Assembly (NCBI GenBank): GCA_016719945.1
Contig: JADJYE010000017.1
Span: 62,001-126,000 of the forward strand
DNA length: 64,000 nt
Reading direction: 5' to 3'
From: Polyangiaceae bacterium
Lineage (GTDB): Bacteria; Myxococcota_A; Polyangia; Polyangiales; Polyangiaceae
In this document: one piece after another, positions 29,132-37,304 of the stretch
Numbering within the stretch: position 1 is the stretch's first letter
Layout of the letters: each line of letters opens with the position of its first letter
Notes under the pieces: generated by a model
The model's database searches: none
What the model was told of the DNA's origin: nothing
What the model saw: only the letters and a program-made list of their open reading frames with translations
Program-made: the position numbers and the translations under genes

Positions 29132-29349
29132 GGCAGTACATCACCTTCGATCCGAAGAAGAGCTACCCGGCGGCGCCCGACATCGCCTACGAGTGCACCG
29201 CGTGCGGGGGCGTCGTCTCCTCGATGCCGACGTACGACGAACCGTGGATGTGCACCTGCCGCAACGTCCGCGTCGATGGCGACGCGGGCCGAGTGTCCGT
29301 CGACGATCACGCGAAGATGAAGGCGTTCAGGCGGCAAGCAGCGAGCTGA
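29128..29349 (+). CDS. Probable immunity protein for the RHS-TNT toxin (zinc-ribbon-like)
   Basis: A 73-residue protein whose ATG overlaps the toxin stop (ATGA), the arrangement expected of a cognate immunity gene. It starts MRQYITFDPKKSY and carries CTAC near residue 23 and CTC near 42, a four-Cys-type arrangement like a small zinc ribbon. It is short, soluble and has no signal peptide, consistent with neutralising a toxin that acts in the cytoplasm. It does not resemble the mycobacterial TNT antitoxin (IFT) as far as I can judge. The immunity role rests on position, size and overlap, not on recognised homology. Confidence 0.65.
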   Translation: MRQYITFDPKKSYPAAPDIAYECTACGGVVSSMPTYDEPWMCTCRNVRVDGDAGRVSVDDHAKMKAFRRQAAS

Positions 29350-29371
29350 GCCGCCCTTGCCGAGAGCAGCG

Positions 29372-29737
29372 ATGGACCCGCCTCAAGAGAGCGCGGACGC
29401 GTTGTGGGCCCAGGTGCTCGAGGGCTGGGCAGACGACAAGCGCCACAAGGCCTTCCTCTCGTATTGCGTCGAGATGGGTCTGCTGGAAGAGGCCGCGCGT
29501 CGGTATCGCCAGGTCGCCGACGAAGCGCAGAGCACCGAGGGGTATCGAGCCCAGTCGGAGCGCGCCGACGACGCGAGGCAGCGCCTCGGGGCGGTCGCGA
29601 TGCTCGCGGTGGCCACGCTCGAGCAGCAGCGAACCGCGCCCGATATCTCGCGAGCGATGACGCTCTTCAAGCTGTTCGCGGGGCTGTTCTTGCTCGGAGG
29701 GCTGATCGCGCTCGGGTGGGCGCTCAGCCTCCGCTGA
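29372..29737 (+). CDS. Small tail-anchored membrane protein of unknown function
   Basis: A 121-residue protein with a soluble helical N-terminal part (about 1-90, including LWAQVLEGWADDKRHKAFLSY and a TPR-like AARRYRQVADEAQ) and one C-terminal TM helix (LFKLFAGLFLLGGLIALGWA). The N-terminus would be cytoplasmic with the helix as a membrane anchor. The ATG at 29372 is preferred; an in-frame TTG lies 15 bases earlier. It follows the putative immunity gene by 22 bases and may be co-transcribed, but nothing in it links it to the toxin. Confidence 0.6.
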   Translation: MDPPQESADALWAQVLEGWADDKRHKAFLSYCVEMGLLEEAARRYRQVADEAQSTEGYRAQSERADDARQRLGAVAMLAVATLEQQRTAPDISRAMTLFKLFAGLFLLGGLIALGWALSLR

Positions 29738-29742
29738 GCGCC
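29719..29742. terminator. Strong hairpin at convergent gene ends
   Basis: A perfect 10-bp stem (ggcgctcagc / gctgagcgcc) with a 4-base loop spans the stop of the small membrane protein gene and precedes the end of the convergent beta-propeller gene. A related gcgctcagcgc lies 10 bases further on. No T tract is present, but position and stability suit a bidirectional terminator. Confidence 0.5.
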
Positions 29743-29754
29743 TCCGTCGAGCGC

Positions 29755-31683
29755 TCAGCGCGAGGTCGGCGCGAAGCTCACCCGGCGCTGCTCGGCCAGG
29801 CTCGAGCCGTCCAGCTTGCCCTCGACGATCTCGTACCCGAGCAGCGCGAACACGCGATCTTTGATGAAGATCGGGCGCGCGTTCCCGTACCAGTCGACGC
29901 ACGACGCCTTGCACCCGTCAGACACCGTCGCAACGCTCGCGCCGAGCTTGCCGACCTCGCTGAACGAAAGCGCGTCGTTTCGCACGAACAAGATCGACGC
30001 CGAGCCGTTCGCGAGGTGGGAGTGTCCGGGGCTGCCGCTCGAGCGGATGGGCAAGCCGAACACGCCGCGGTCGTCCCCTGCGGGCTTGTAGAAGAAGCCG
30101 TGGCTGCGGAGCTCGCCCTGCGCGGCGCTCGGCTGCGTGAACCGTCCGCCGAGGCGGGGCCGAGACCCCAGCGCGATCGCAGAGAAGTGGAGGTCCTTGC
30201 CGTCGGTGCCGACGACCACGGCGTCCTTCCCCATCGCCTCGATGCGATCGACGCCGTGAGGCAGCGCGAGCGTGACGGGGCCGCCCGATGGGTCGCTGGT
30301 GTCGAGCACGAAGGCGCGCCCGTCCTTCGCGTCCTCGGAGGCATAGCCCCAAGAGGTCCCGCCGCCGTAGACGAGGAAGTCGCCGATGAAACGGTTCTGG
30401 AAGGCGTAGCCTTTGGGCTTGGGGAGCTCGGTGTACGCGCGCTTGGGCGCCTCGGAGGCCGTCTTGTCGAGGTCGTCCAGCGAGACACGGAGCAGCGCGA
30501 CGTCGCCCGCTGCGACCTCGGGCCCCCACATCGCGTCGCCCATCCCGTCGCTCCGCACGACGACGTTGAGCATGTCGTCGTCGCCCTGCATGAAGGAGAA
30601 CTGATCGACCGGCGCGCCTCGTACGCGCATCACCGCCGGGTCGCCGCCGTCGAGCGGAAGCCTGTACAGGAGCGAGCGCGGCGGCGAGGCCTTCTCGGCG
30701 CCCTTGCGCGGCGCGCTCCACGGCGTCATCCACACGTACACGGAGTCGGCCGACACGTAGAACGTGCGACCCGGCGGACCCATGACCGCCGTCGCGTCGC
30801 ACGACAGCTCACGGCTCGAAAGATCGCACGTCGTCACGGTGTGGAAGGCCTGCGCTCCCTCGCCGCCGTCGAGCGGCTTGTAGACCTTCGTCGGCTCGAG
30901 GATGGTGGCAAAATCGCTCGGCTTCGCGCCCTTCTTCCAGCGCCGCACCGCGGGGAGCGACGCCTCGGGGCTCGCGCTCGGGTTGATGTACAGCGGCGAG
31001 TAGAACACCAGCTTGTCGCCGATCAGCCGGCTCGCGTAGTTGCGGGACGAGTAGTAGTCGTTGCTGCGCAGGTGGTAGGTCGCGCGGTACTTGAGGCCAC
31101 CCCCGTCATCGATATCGAACAGGCCGATCTCGGTGCCGCCGCGCTGGTAGCTGTAGCCGATGACCGCGACGGTATCGTCGGAGACGAGCATCTCGTCGTA
31201 CCAAGCGCCCCCGGGGTCGACGTCCGGCCCGAACGCGTCGACGGACGAAATCGGGTCGAGCGAGCCGCCACCGACCTTCACCGTGAACAGGCGTCCGCGG
31301 CGCAGGATCACGAGGTGCTCGCCGTGGAGCTTCACGATGCCGCCCTCGTCGACACCGGCGGTCTGGTTGTTGGTGATCCCGTCCTCGGCCTTCGCGGCCG
31401 CGGGCGCGGGCGACGCCTCCGCTGCGCCGGTCGGCTCGGAGGAGGTGAGCGCACCCCTCTGCGCGCTCTTCAGCGCGCGGATCGTGTCGAACAGCTCGGA
31501 CTCGGACTCGAACGCGACGAGGCGATCCTTGCTGGAGATCGAGGAGCGACCGCTGCGAGGCTCATCGTCTTCGACGCTCGGGGGCGGCTTGGCACCCTCG
31601 CAGCCGACGCCCCCGAGCGCCGCCGTGCAGGCGAGCGCGAAGGGGAGGAGGACGGAGAGCCGAGCCCGCGAGATCGTCGTCAT
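29755..31683 (-). CDS. Beta-propeller domain lipoprotein (Beta_propel family)
   Basis: A 642-residue exported lipoprotein with a clear lipobox (ALGGVGC, Cys near residue 28). A low-complexity linker leads to the family hallmark TNNQTAGVDEGGIVKLHG (about 104-121), the start of the secreted beta-propeller domain also found in archaeal and bacterial cell-surface proteins. Blade-like repeats follow (VAVIGYSY, LFDIDDGGG, LLRVSLDDL, FIGDFLVYGGG). A late Cys pair (GCKASC) could form a disulphide. The function is unknown; such proteins are thought to bind partners at the cell surface. It lies 41 bases downstream of dnaA on the same strand and could receive read-through. Confidence 0.75.
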   Translation of the reverse strand: MTTISRARLSVLLPFALACTAALGGVGCEGAKPPPSVEDDEPRSGRSSISSKDRLVAFESESELFDTIRALKSAQRGALTSSEPTGAAEASPAPAAAKAEDGITNNQTAGVDEGGIVKLHGEHLVILRRGRLFTVKVGGGSLDPISSVDAFGPDVDPGGAWYDEMLVSDDTVAVIGYSYQRGGTEIGLFDIDDGGGLKYRATYHLRSNDYYSSRNYASRLIGDKLVFYSPLYINPSASPEASLPAVRRWKKGAKPSDFATILEPTKVYKPLDGGEGAQAFHTVTTCDLSSRELSCDATAVMGPPGRTFYVSADSVYVWMTPWSAPRKGAEKASPPRSLLYRLPLDGGDPAVMRVRGAPVDQFSFMQGDDDMLNVVVRSDGMGDAMWGPEVAAGDVALLRVSLDDLDKTASEAPKRAYTELPKPKGYAFQNRFIGDFLVYGGGTSWGYASEDAKDGRAFVLDTSDPSGGPVTLALPHGVDRIEAMGKDAVVVGTDGKDLHFSAIALGSRPRLGGRFTQPSAAQGELRSHGFFYKPAGDDRGVFGLPIRSSGSPGHSHLANGSASILFVRNDALSFSEVGKLGASVATVSDGCKASCVDWYGNARPIFIKDRVFALLGYEIVEGKLDGSSLAEQRRVSFAPTSR

Positions 31684-31724
31684 GGCGCCCTATGACGGGC
31701 CAGCCATGGTGAAGATCTGTCCCC

Positions 31725-33167
31725 TCAGTTGCCTTCGGCGAGCTTTCGCTCGAGGGCCTCGAGGTGCGCTCGGACCTGGGGGTCGGCCTCACGCTGGGCC
31801 TCGATCTTGCGTACGGCGCTCATCACGGTCGTGTGATCTCGACCGCCGAACGCCCTCCCGAGCTCGGGGAAGCTGCACTTCAGCCGCTGCTTGCACAGGT
31901 ACATCGCCACATGGCGCGCGAAGGCCACGGTCTTGTGGCGGTCCTTCGAGACCAGATCGCTCGAGCGGATGTGGAAGTGATGGCAGACGAGCCGCTGCAC
32001 GTCCTCGACGCTCATCAGCTGAGGCTTGATCGACGTCGTGGCCGACAGCTCCGCTTTGGCGAACGCCATGTCGACGCGACGGCCGGTGAGCGAAGACTTG
32101 GCGGCCAGCCGGATCAGGGTGCCCTCGAGCTCTCGCACGTTCGAGCGCACGACCTGTGCGAGGTAAAGGGTGACGTCGTCGTCGAGGTCGATGCCCTCGA
32201 GCCCGGCCTTGTGACGCAGGATGGCGACCCGGGTCTCGAGCTCGGGGACCTGGATGTCCGCGACGAGGCCCCACGAGAAGCGAGAGACGAGCCGCTCTTC
32301 CATGCGCTCGAGGTTCTGCGGGTACTTGTCGCTCGTCACGATGATCTGGCGATCTTGTCCGTGCAGCGCGTTGAAGGTGTGGAAGAACTCTTCCTGGGTC
32401 TGCTCGCGGCCGGCGAGGAACTGGATGTCGTCGACCAAGAGCAGATCGCACTGCGATCGGTAGCGCGCGCGAAACTCATCCATCTTCTGGTGCTGGATGG
32501 AGTGGATGAACTCGTTGGTGAAGCGCTCTGCCGAGACGTAGACGATGCGCGCCGTCGGCTTCTCCGACAGCATGCGGTGGGCGATCGCCTGCATGAGGTG
32601 GGTCTTGCCGAGGCCCGTGCCGCCGCAGATGAAGAGCGGGTTGTAGCGGCGCCCGCCGCCGCCGGCCGCGGCCACCGCGGCCGCATGGGCGAGCTGGTTG
32701 GACGGGCCGACCACGAAGCTCGCGAACGTCTGCTTCGGGTTGAGATCGACGATGCTGACGCAGTGCGGGGCCGAGCGGACGAGCGACGGCCTCGGGGTCA
32801 TCGCGCGCCCTTGGTCTCCGTCGGTCGGGGGCGGCGCATCCGAAGGGCGAAGCATCACCGACCGCGGCCTGATGGGCGTGCGCTGGATGCCGGAGGCGAT
32901 CGGCGCGGTGAGCTGGCCGTCGAGCACCCACGCCACTTGGATCGAGTGACCCGTGAGCTCACGCAGGCGCTCGGTGAGCGTCGGGAGGAAATTGTTGTCG
33001 ACCCACTCCTGGACGAACTCGTTGGCCGCGCGGAGCGACAACACCCCGTCGGTGAGGTCGTCGAACTGAACCCCGGAGAACCAGGTGTCGAACGTCGCGG
33101 GCGATAAGCCACGCGTGAAGGCGACGGCCTCTTCGAACGCCTGTCGCGTTTGGGTCTTCGAGATCAT
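31725..33167 (-). CDS. dnaA: Chromosomal replication initiator DnaA
   Basis: The 480-residue initiator that melts oriC and loads DnaB. Domain I is at residues 1-80 (SPATFDTWFSGVQFDDLTDG) and domain II is a Pro-rich linker (about 95-140). The domain III AAA+ ATPase has NPKQTFASFVVGPSNQLAHA, Walker A CGGTGLGKTH, Walker B LLLVDDIQFL and a sensor motif near TSDKYP. Domain IV has the box-binding signature GRAFGGRDHTTVMSAVRKIE. The ATG at 33167 (MISKTQTRQAFEEAV) gives a normal-length protein. It reads away from an 850-bp non-coding stretch, the classic dnaA-oriC arrangement. Confidence 0.97.
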   Translation of the reverse strand: MISKTQTRQAFEEAVAFTRGLSPATFDTWFSGVQFDDLTDGVLSLRAANEFVQEWVDNNFLPTLTERLRELTGHSIQVAWVLDGQLTAPIASGIQRTPIRPRSVMLRPSDAPPPTDGDQGRAMTPRPSLVRSAPHCVSIVDLNPKQTFASFVVGPSNQLAHAAAVAAAGGGGRRYNPLFICGGTGLGKTHLMQAIAHRMLSEKPTARIVYVSAERFTNEFIHSIQHQKMDEFRARYRSQCDLLLVDDIQFLAGREQTQEEFFHTFNALHGQDRQIIVTSDKYPQNLERMEERLVSRFSWGLVADIQVPELETRVAILRHKAGLEGIDLDDDVTLYLAQVVRSNVRELEGTLIRLAAKSSLTGRRVDMAFAKAELSATTSIKPQLMSVEDVQRLVCHHFHIRSSDLVSKDRHKTVAFARHVAMYLCKQRLKCSFPELGRAFGGRDHTTVMSAVRKIEAQREADPQVRAHLEALERKLAEGN

Positions 33168-33301
33168 GCTTCCCACGAGTGAGGGTGGAGACGGGAGACG
33201 TTGTGTTGGGCTCACGCGAGGCGGAGCGCCCTGTCGGCGCCGACCCGAGCGCAACGCGGCGCGTCAAGGTCGAATGGGGGAGAGGCGACGGCTCGTTCCA
33301 G

Positions 33302-33310
33302 TTATCCCCA
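33302..33310 (+). promoter_or_regulatory. DnaA-box-like site (8/9)
   Basis: ttatcccca differs from TTATCCACA only at position 7. It lies 100 bases from the perfect box in the same orientation. Confidence 0.4.
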
Positions 33311-33401
33311 GGCGGGGGGCGTCCAAGCGACAGAGGTACTTGTGTGAATTTGTTGCTGTTTTCTCTCTATCAGCATCGCTTCCCACGTGCTCATAAACAG
33401 C

Positions 33402-33410
33402 TTTTCCACA
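33402..33410 (+). promoter_or_regulatory. DnaA box
   Basis: ttttccaca matches TTWTNCACA exactly, 235 bases from the dnaA start codon. It is the best DnaA-box candidate in the region. Confidence 0.55.
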
Positions 33411-34020
33411 GGCAAGTTCCCACCGAGGCCCGAGCACGCCAAGGAGCGCATCGAGCCCAAAATAAGGGTCTGACGTCTGGGTCTCCCCCCGGGGCAGCGG
33501 CGAACCCAAACCCCAGTAACCCATGACTCCATGCCCCGGGGAATGAGCCGGGGTGGATGGCACCGAGCGGAGCGATTTCCGCACCGCGTCGACACCTTCT
33601 AGGAGGTAGCACCGCCGTTTGCCCGGCGACAATCCCCAACTTCGCGGATACCGATAAAGACATGAAATCATTAAGCTGTTTTCTTGATTGCGGCGGGGCT
33701 TGCCCAGAGGCGGCCGTTCGTGATTGGCGACCGCCTCACCCCCGTCTCCGAGGGGCCTCGGAGGGGGACGTGGAGACAAAGTGAGGTCTGGGAGACTCAC
33801 CCCCCCTCGACGCCGCTACCCAGGATCAGCAAGGATTTCTGAGCGGCCCCCCAGCGTTTGGGCTCTGGGGTCGCGTCAAGTAGTAATAATTGTAGCGATT
33901 CTATGGGGTTGACTGCGAACGTGCCGTCTCGTGGGGTCCCCAAGGCCGGTTGAGCGCGCACGAAACGGACGTCGACCTGAAGTTGGCCCTCGATCTCGCG
34001 TTCCGATACGGGCCTGACCC

Positions 34021-35051
34021 ATGGTGCGTTGGCCTTTCACGGTCGGGCTGGCTCTGATGGCCTCGGCCGCAGTCTTTCCCCGCGTGGCGTCGGCTCAGGA
34101 GGTGGAGGACGAACGCAGCCCCCTCATCACGGCCGACACGCCGGTGCCCTTCGGCTTCAACTACGGAGAGGTGGACACGACCCGTGGTGGCGCCATGAGC
34201 GGCGCCATGCGCGCCGCCGGCAACGGCACGACGGCGGTGTTCACGAACCCAGCCGCGATGACGCTGGCCCGCGTCTATCACATCGAGGCGATCGGCAACC
34301 TCGTGCCCGAGTACGGGCACATCGTCTTCGGCAGCGTCATCGTCGACTCGATCACCAACAAGCTCGCGGGGGGTGTCGCGGTGACAGGTGGCTTCCTCGA
34401 CTCGTTCCAGGATCGCGCGACCTCGCTCGATCGGTCGTGGCTCGATATCCGGCTCGCCCTCGCCTACCCGATCGTCGATGCGTTCTCGGTCGGGCTCGGC
34501 GGGCGCTACATCAAGGTGACCCAGGGCGGGACCGGTCCGCTCGGGCCCAGCAAGGTGTCGGGCGGCCTCGGCGATCCGGACTCCGACGGCCGCCTCTCGA
34601 TGGTGAACATCGCCACCTTCGACGCTGGCATCGCCATCAAGGCCGGCGATCTGGTCCGCATCGGCCTGTCGGGCTCGAACCTCACCTACAACGACAACGG
34701 CATCCTGCCGACCACGGTCGGCGGCGGCATCGGCATCGCGCACGAGGACTTCACCATCGAGGTGGACGGCGTCGCCGACTTCAACTCGTACATGACGCCC
34801 ACGGCGCGGCTGATGGCAGGCGGAGAGTATCTGCTGGTCGATCGCATCCCGCTGCGCGCCGGCTATCGCTTCGATCAGGGGCTGACTCTCACCAGATCTC
34901 GGCGGGCGTCGGCTACCTGGCGCGCGAGTTCATGATCGAGGCGAGCGTCCGACGCACCCTCGTCGGTCCGGAGATGACGGAGATCATCTTCGGCGCCGGC
35001 TACTTCCTCGAGTCGAGCGGCCTCACGGGGCAGGGCGCCGAACAGCCCTGA
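34021..35051 (+). CDS. Outer-membrane beta-barrel protein, FadL/OmpP1-like (frameshift near 3' end)
   Basis: An exported protein of about 343 residues. The signal peptide is MVRWPFTVGLALMASAAVF...ASA, cleaved before QEVEDE. The segment GAMRAAGNGTTAVFTNPAAM (about 61-80) resembles the FadL/OmpP1 hallmark region, followed by amphipathic beta strands. At 34878-34881 (cagggg) one G appears missing: the frame passes from FDQGLTL to GADSHQISAGVGYL and ends with ESSGLTGQGAEQP. It probably forms an outer-membrane channel for hydrophobic solutes, although PorV/PorQ-like families look similar. It is the first gene to the right of the putative oriC. Confidence 0.7.
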
Positions 35052-35082
35052 CCCTCGGGGAGGGGGAGGGTATAGTCCCCCG

Positions 35083-35682
35083 GTGCTCGGGCTCGAGGTC
35101 GACACGGATCCGCGTTGGGTAGAGGCCGCGTCGACGCACGTCGACCGGGTCCTCATGGACCACGCTCACTGCGAGATGAAGGCGGCCAGCAACGCGCTCT
35201 CGCTGTCGGCGCGCTGCCTGGCGCACCCGCGCGTCGCGCGCGCCCTGGTCGAGCTCGCCGAGGAGGAGCTTCGCCACTTCCGTCGCGTGCTCGACGAGCT
35301 CGAGCGGCGAGGCATCGCGCTCGAGCCACCGGAGGAGGACTGGTACGCCGCCGAGCTCAGGCGGCGGGTCGCCCGCTCACGCCGCGGGCTGTCGACCGAC
35401 GACGTCGTCATCGATCGCTTGCTCGTCGGCGCGCTGATCGAGGCCCGCTCGTGCGAGCGCTTCAAGCTGCTCGCCGCCGCCGTCTCGGAGCGCGAGCCTA
35501 CCCTCGCGGCCTTCTACGACGAGCTCTTCGTCGACGAGGCCCGTCACCACCGCACCTTCTTCGACCTCGCGCTCGAGATCGCGCGAGACGCGCCCCGCGT
35601 TCGGGCCCGCCTCGTAGAGGTCTCGGCCATCGAGGCGTCCGTGGTGCGCGAGCTCGGCGGCGCGCCGACGATCCACGGGTAA
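35083..35682 (+). CDS. miaE: tRNA-(ms2io6A) hydroxylase, MiaE-like
   Basis: A 199-residue ferritin-like di-iron hydroxylase predicted to hydroxylate 2-methylthio-N6-isopentenyl adenosine at tRNA position 37. The four-helix ligands are visible: HAHCEMKAA (about 28), EEELRHF (about 63), IEARSCERF (about 120) and DEARHHRTFF (about 150). The length is typical of the MiaE clade. The GTG at 35083 is close to a purine-rich gggagggggaggg stretch. The next gene starts 4 bases after its stop, so the two form an operon. Confidence 0.85.
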   Translation: MLGLEVDTDPRWVEAASTHVDRVLMDHAHCEMKAASNALSLSARCLAHPRVARALVELAEEELRHFRRVLDELERRGIALEPPEEDWYAAELRRRVARSRRGLSTDDVVIDRLLVGALIEARSCERFKLLAAAVSEREPTLAAFYDELFVDEARHHRTFFDLALEIARDAPRVRARLVEVSAIEASVVRELGGAPTIHG

Positions 35683-35686
35683 CCGC

Positions 35687-36946
35687 GTGCTGTTCGACCT
35701 CCTCGACCTCGATCGACGCGTGAACAAGGTGGCCGCCGCGCTCGAGCGGCGTCGCGCGGCCCCGTCGTCGGCGCCGCTCGAGGAGGTCGCGTTCGATCGG
35801 GAGGTGAGCTCGCGTGCGACGTACCAGGAGCTCGGGTCGCTGGCGGACGATCCGCTCGTCCGCGGAGTCTGCGCCTGGGTCGCGCACCTCACGCTCGAGC
35901 GGGTGACGAGCCCCGACGCGGTGGCGGTTCGAGCCGCGCGCCTCGAGCTCGGCGCCGTCGACGCGACCGCTTCGGTCGACGAGCACGTCCGCAGGCTGCT
36001 GGGGTCCGAGCGCGACGCGCGCGCGAGCGCCGCCGAGCTCGAGCGGGTCAGCGCGCGAGCGTCGGACGCGCACGCGCGCCTCGCCGAGCGACGGGCCGAG
36101 GCGGCGCGCCTGCTCGGGGTCGCTGACGAGCCCGAGCCGGAGCTCGCGGCGAAGGTCCTCTCTGCGACGCGTGACGCCTTCGACGTCATCGGCCCCCCTG
36201 GCAGCTGGCTGCAGTCTGTCCAGCGCGCCATCGCGTCCGACGCCAGCGAAGGTTGGCCCGCGAAGCTGAGCGTGCGCTGGCTCCACGAGCAGCTCTCTCG
36301 AGGCGACCTCTTCAAGGGCGTGCGCCTCGACGCCCCGCGACCCCCCCTGCCGCTCGGCGCGAGCTCGTTCGCGCTCGCCTTACATCGGCTCGGTGCCGCG
36401 TGGTCCTGGGCCGATCGGCCCGAGCACACGCCGCTCTGTCTGGTGCGGGCGCCCAACGACGCCCTCGTCGCGCGCCGCGCGGCGCTCCTCGCGTCCCTGG
36501 TCGTCGAGCCGACCTTCCACACTCGGAAGCTCGGCCTCGGCCGCGACCGCGCCAACCTCCAGGCTCGCGCGATCGGGCGCGCGGCGGTCCTGTGGCTCCG
36601 CATGGCGGCGCTCGGCGCTGCCGCTCATCGCCTGTCGCGCGAGCGGGCTCGCGCCACCTTCGAGGAGCTCTCCGAGGAGGCGCTCGGCCGGCCCCTGCCG
36701 CGCGCGCTGCTCGGCGTATTGCCGGCTCCGCGCCGCACGGGCGGGCTCGGGCTCCGCGCCGTGCTCGAGGCGCTGGCCGAGCGCGACAGCCTGCGCGCGC
36801 GCTTCGACGAAGACTGGTTCGACAACCCGCGCGCACACCTCGAGCTTCGCCACGAGCACCACCAGCTCGTCACGGCTCGCGCGGTCATCCCGCTGGAGAG
36901 CGGGCTCGCCGCGCTCGACGCGAGGCTGCGCGAGCTGGTCGTCTAG
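35687..36946 (+). CDS. Hypothetical protein downstream of miaE
   Basis: A 419-residue, mostly alpha-helical protein that I do not recognise. It is rich in Arg, Ala and Leu with no signal peptide or TM helix, so it is probably cytoplasmic. A coiled-coil-like segment (about 105-145) precedes two helical regions. The late block ARFDEDWFDNPRAHLELR is the most distinctive motif. The GTG start at 35687 comes 4 bases after the miaE stop, so translation with MiaE is likely. No catalytic motif is evident. Confidence 0.55.
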   Translation: MLFDLLDLDRRVNKVAAALERRRAAPSSAPLEEVAFDREVSSRATYQELGSLADDPLVRGVCAWVAHLTLERVTSPDAVAVRAARLELGAVDATASVDEHVRRLLGSERDARASAAELERVSARASDAHARLAERRAEAARLLGVADEPEPELAAKVLSATRDAFDVIGPPGSWLQSVQRAIASDASEGWPAKLSVRWLHEQLSRGDLFKGVRLDAPRPPLPLGASSFALALHRLGAAWSWADRPEHTPLCLVRAPNDALVARRAALLASLVVEPTFHTRKLGLGRDRANLQARAIGRAAVLWLRMAALGAAAHRLSRERARATFEELSEEALGRPLPRALLGVLPAPRRTGGLGLRAVLEALAERDSLRARFDEDWFDNPRAHLELRHEHHQLVTARAVIPLESGLAALDARLRELVV

Positions 36947-37004
36947 CGAGTGAGCTACTCCGAGCCGCGCGCCGCGGCCTTGTGGTAGGTTCTCGTCCGA
37001 GACC

Positions 37005-37301
37005 GTGAACAAGTACGGCATCCCGCTGCACGACCTGCCGTCGCACTGCCTCGACGCCGTCGACGCCGCCGAGCGATCCCTGTCCCGGACGCTGATCGTG
37101 CGCGAGGGCCACGCCGTCGCCGCGATCGTCCCGATGGTCGATCTCGATCGCATCGATCCGCCCGATCCCGCGGGCGGGGGCGCCGATCCGCTGCTGGCCA
37201 TCTGTGGGCAGTGCCGGCACGACGAGTTCGTGGACTCGCTCTCCGACGATCTGTCTCAGACCTCGATGTGGTCGCGAACCACGCGCCGGTCGAAGGGCTG
37301 A
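37005..37301 (+). CDS. Phd/YefM-like antitoxin
   Basis: A 98-residue protein with an antitoxin-like N-terminal half: a short strand, a helix (HCLDAVDAAERSLSRT), then LIVREGHAVAAIVPMVDLDRI. This matches the Phd/YefM pattern in which a repressor domain ends in a hydrophobic strand. The C-terminal tail is Ser/Asp/Arg-rich and probably disordered, as expected for the toxin-binding part. The GTG start is used. It is followed after 3 bases by a PIN-domain gene, the usual antitoxin-toxin order. Confidence 0.65.
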   Translation: MNKYGIPLHDLPSHCLDAVDAAERSLSRTLIVREGHAVAAIVPMVDLDRIDPPDPAGGGADPLLAICGQCRHDEFVDSLSDDLSQTSMWSRTTRRSKG

Positions 37302-37304
37302 GGC

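Larger units (their letters stand above)
33168..34020. other. Candidate chromosomal origin (oriC) region, non-coding
   Basis: The only gene-free stretch over 300 bases in the window, next to dnaA. It holds one perfect match to the DnaA-box consensus TTWTNCACA (ttttccaca, 33402-33410) and one 8/9 match to TTATCCACA (ttatcccca, 33302-33310). It also contains AT-rich patches rare in this genome (33643-33695 and 33876-33905, tagtaataattgtag), and inverted repeats at 33746-33763 (ctccgagg-gg-cctcggag) and 33781-33800 (gtgag-g-tct-ggg-aga-ctcac). Open frames here have no protein-like composition. Box density is modest, so the assignment rests on the whole picture. It must also contain the promoters of dnaA and of the outer-membrane gene at 34021. 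Confidence 0.55.

Noticed and set aside
33264..33800. A 178-codon minus-strand open frame and several 60-120-codon frames in the region right of dnaA
   Set aside because: They overlap one another on both strands, have composition unlike the genes here and no recognisable motif. The region is better explained as the origin and promoter area.
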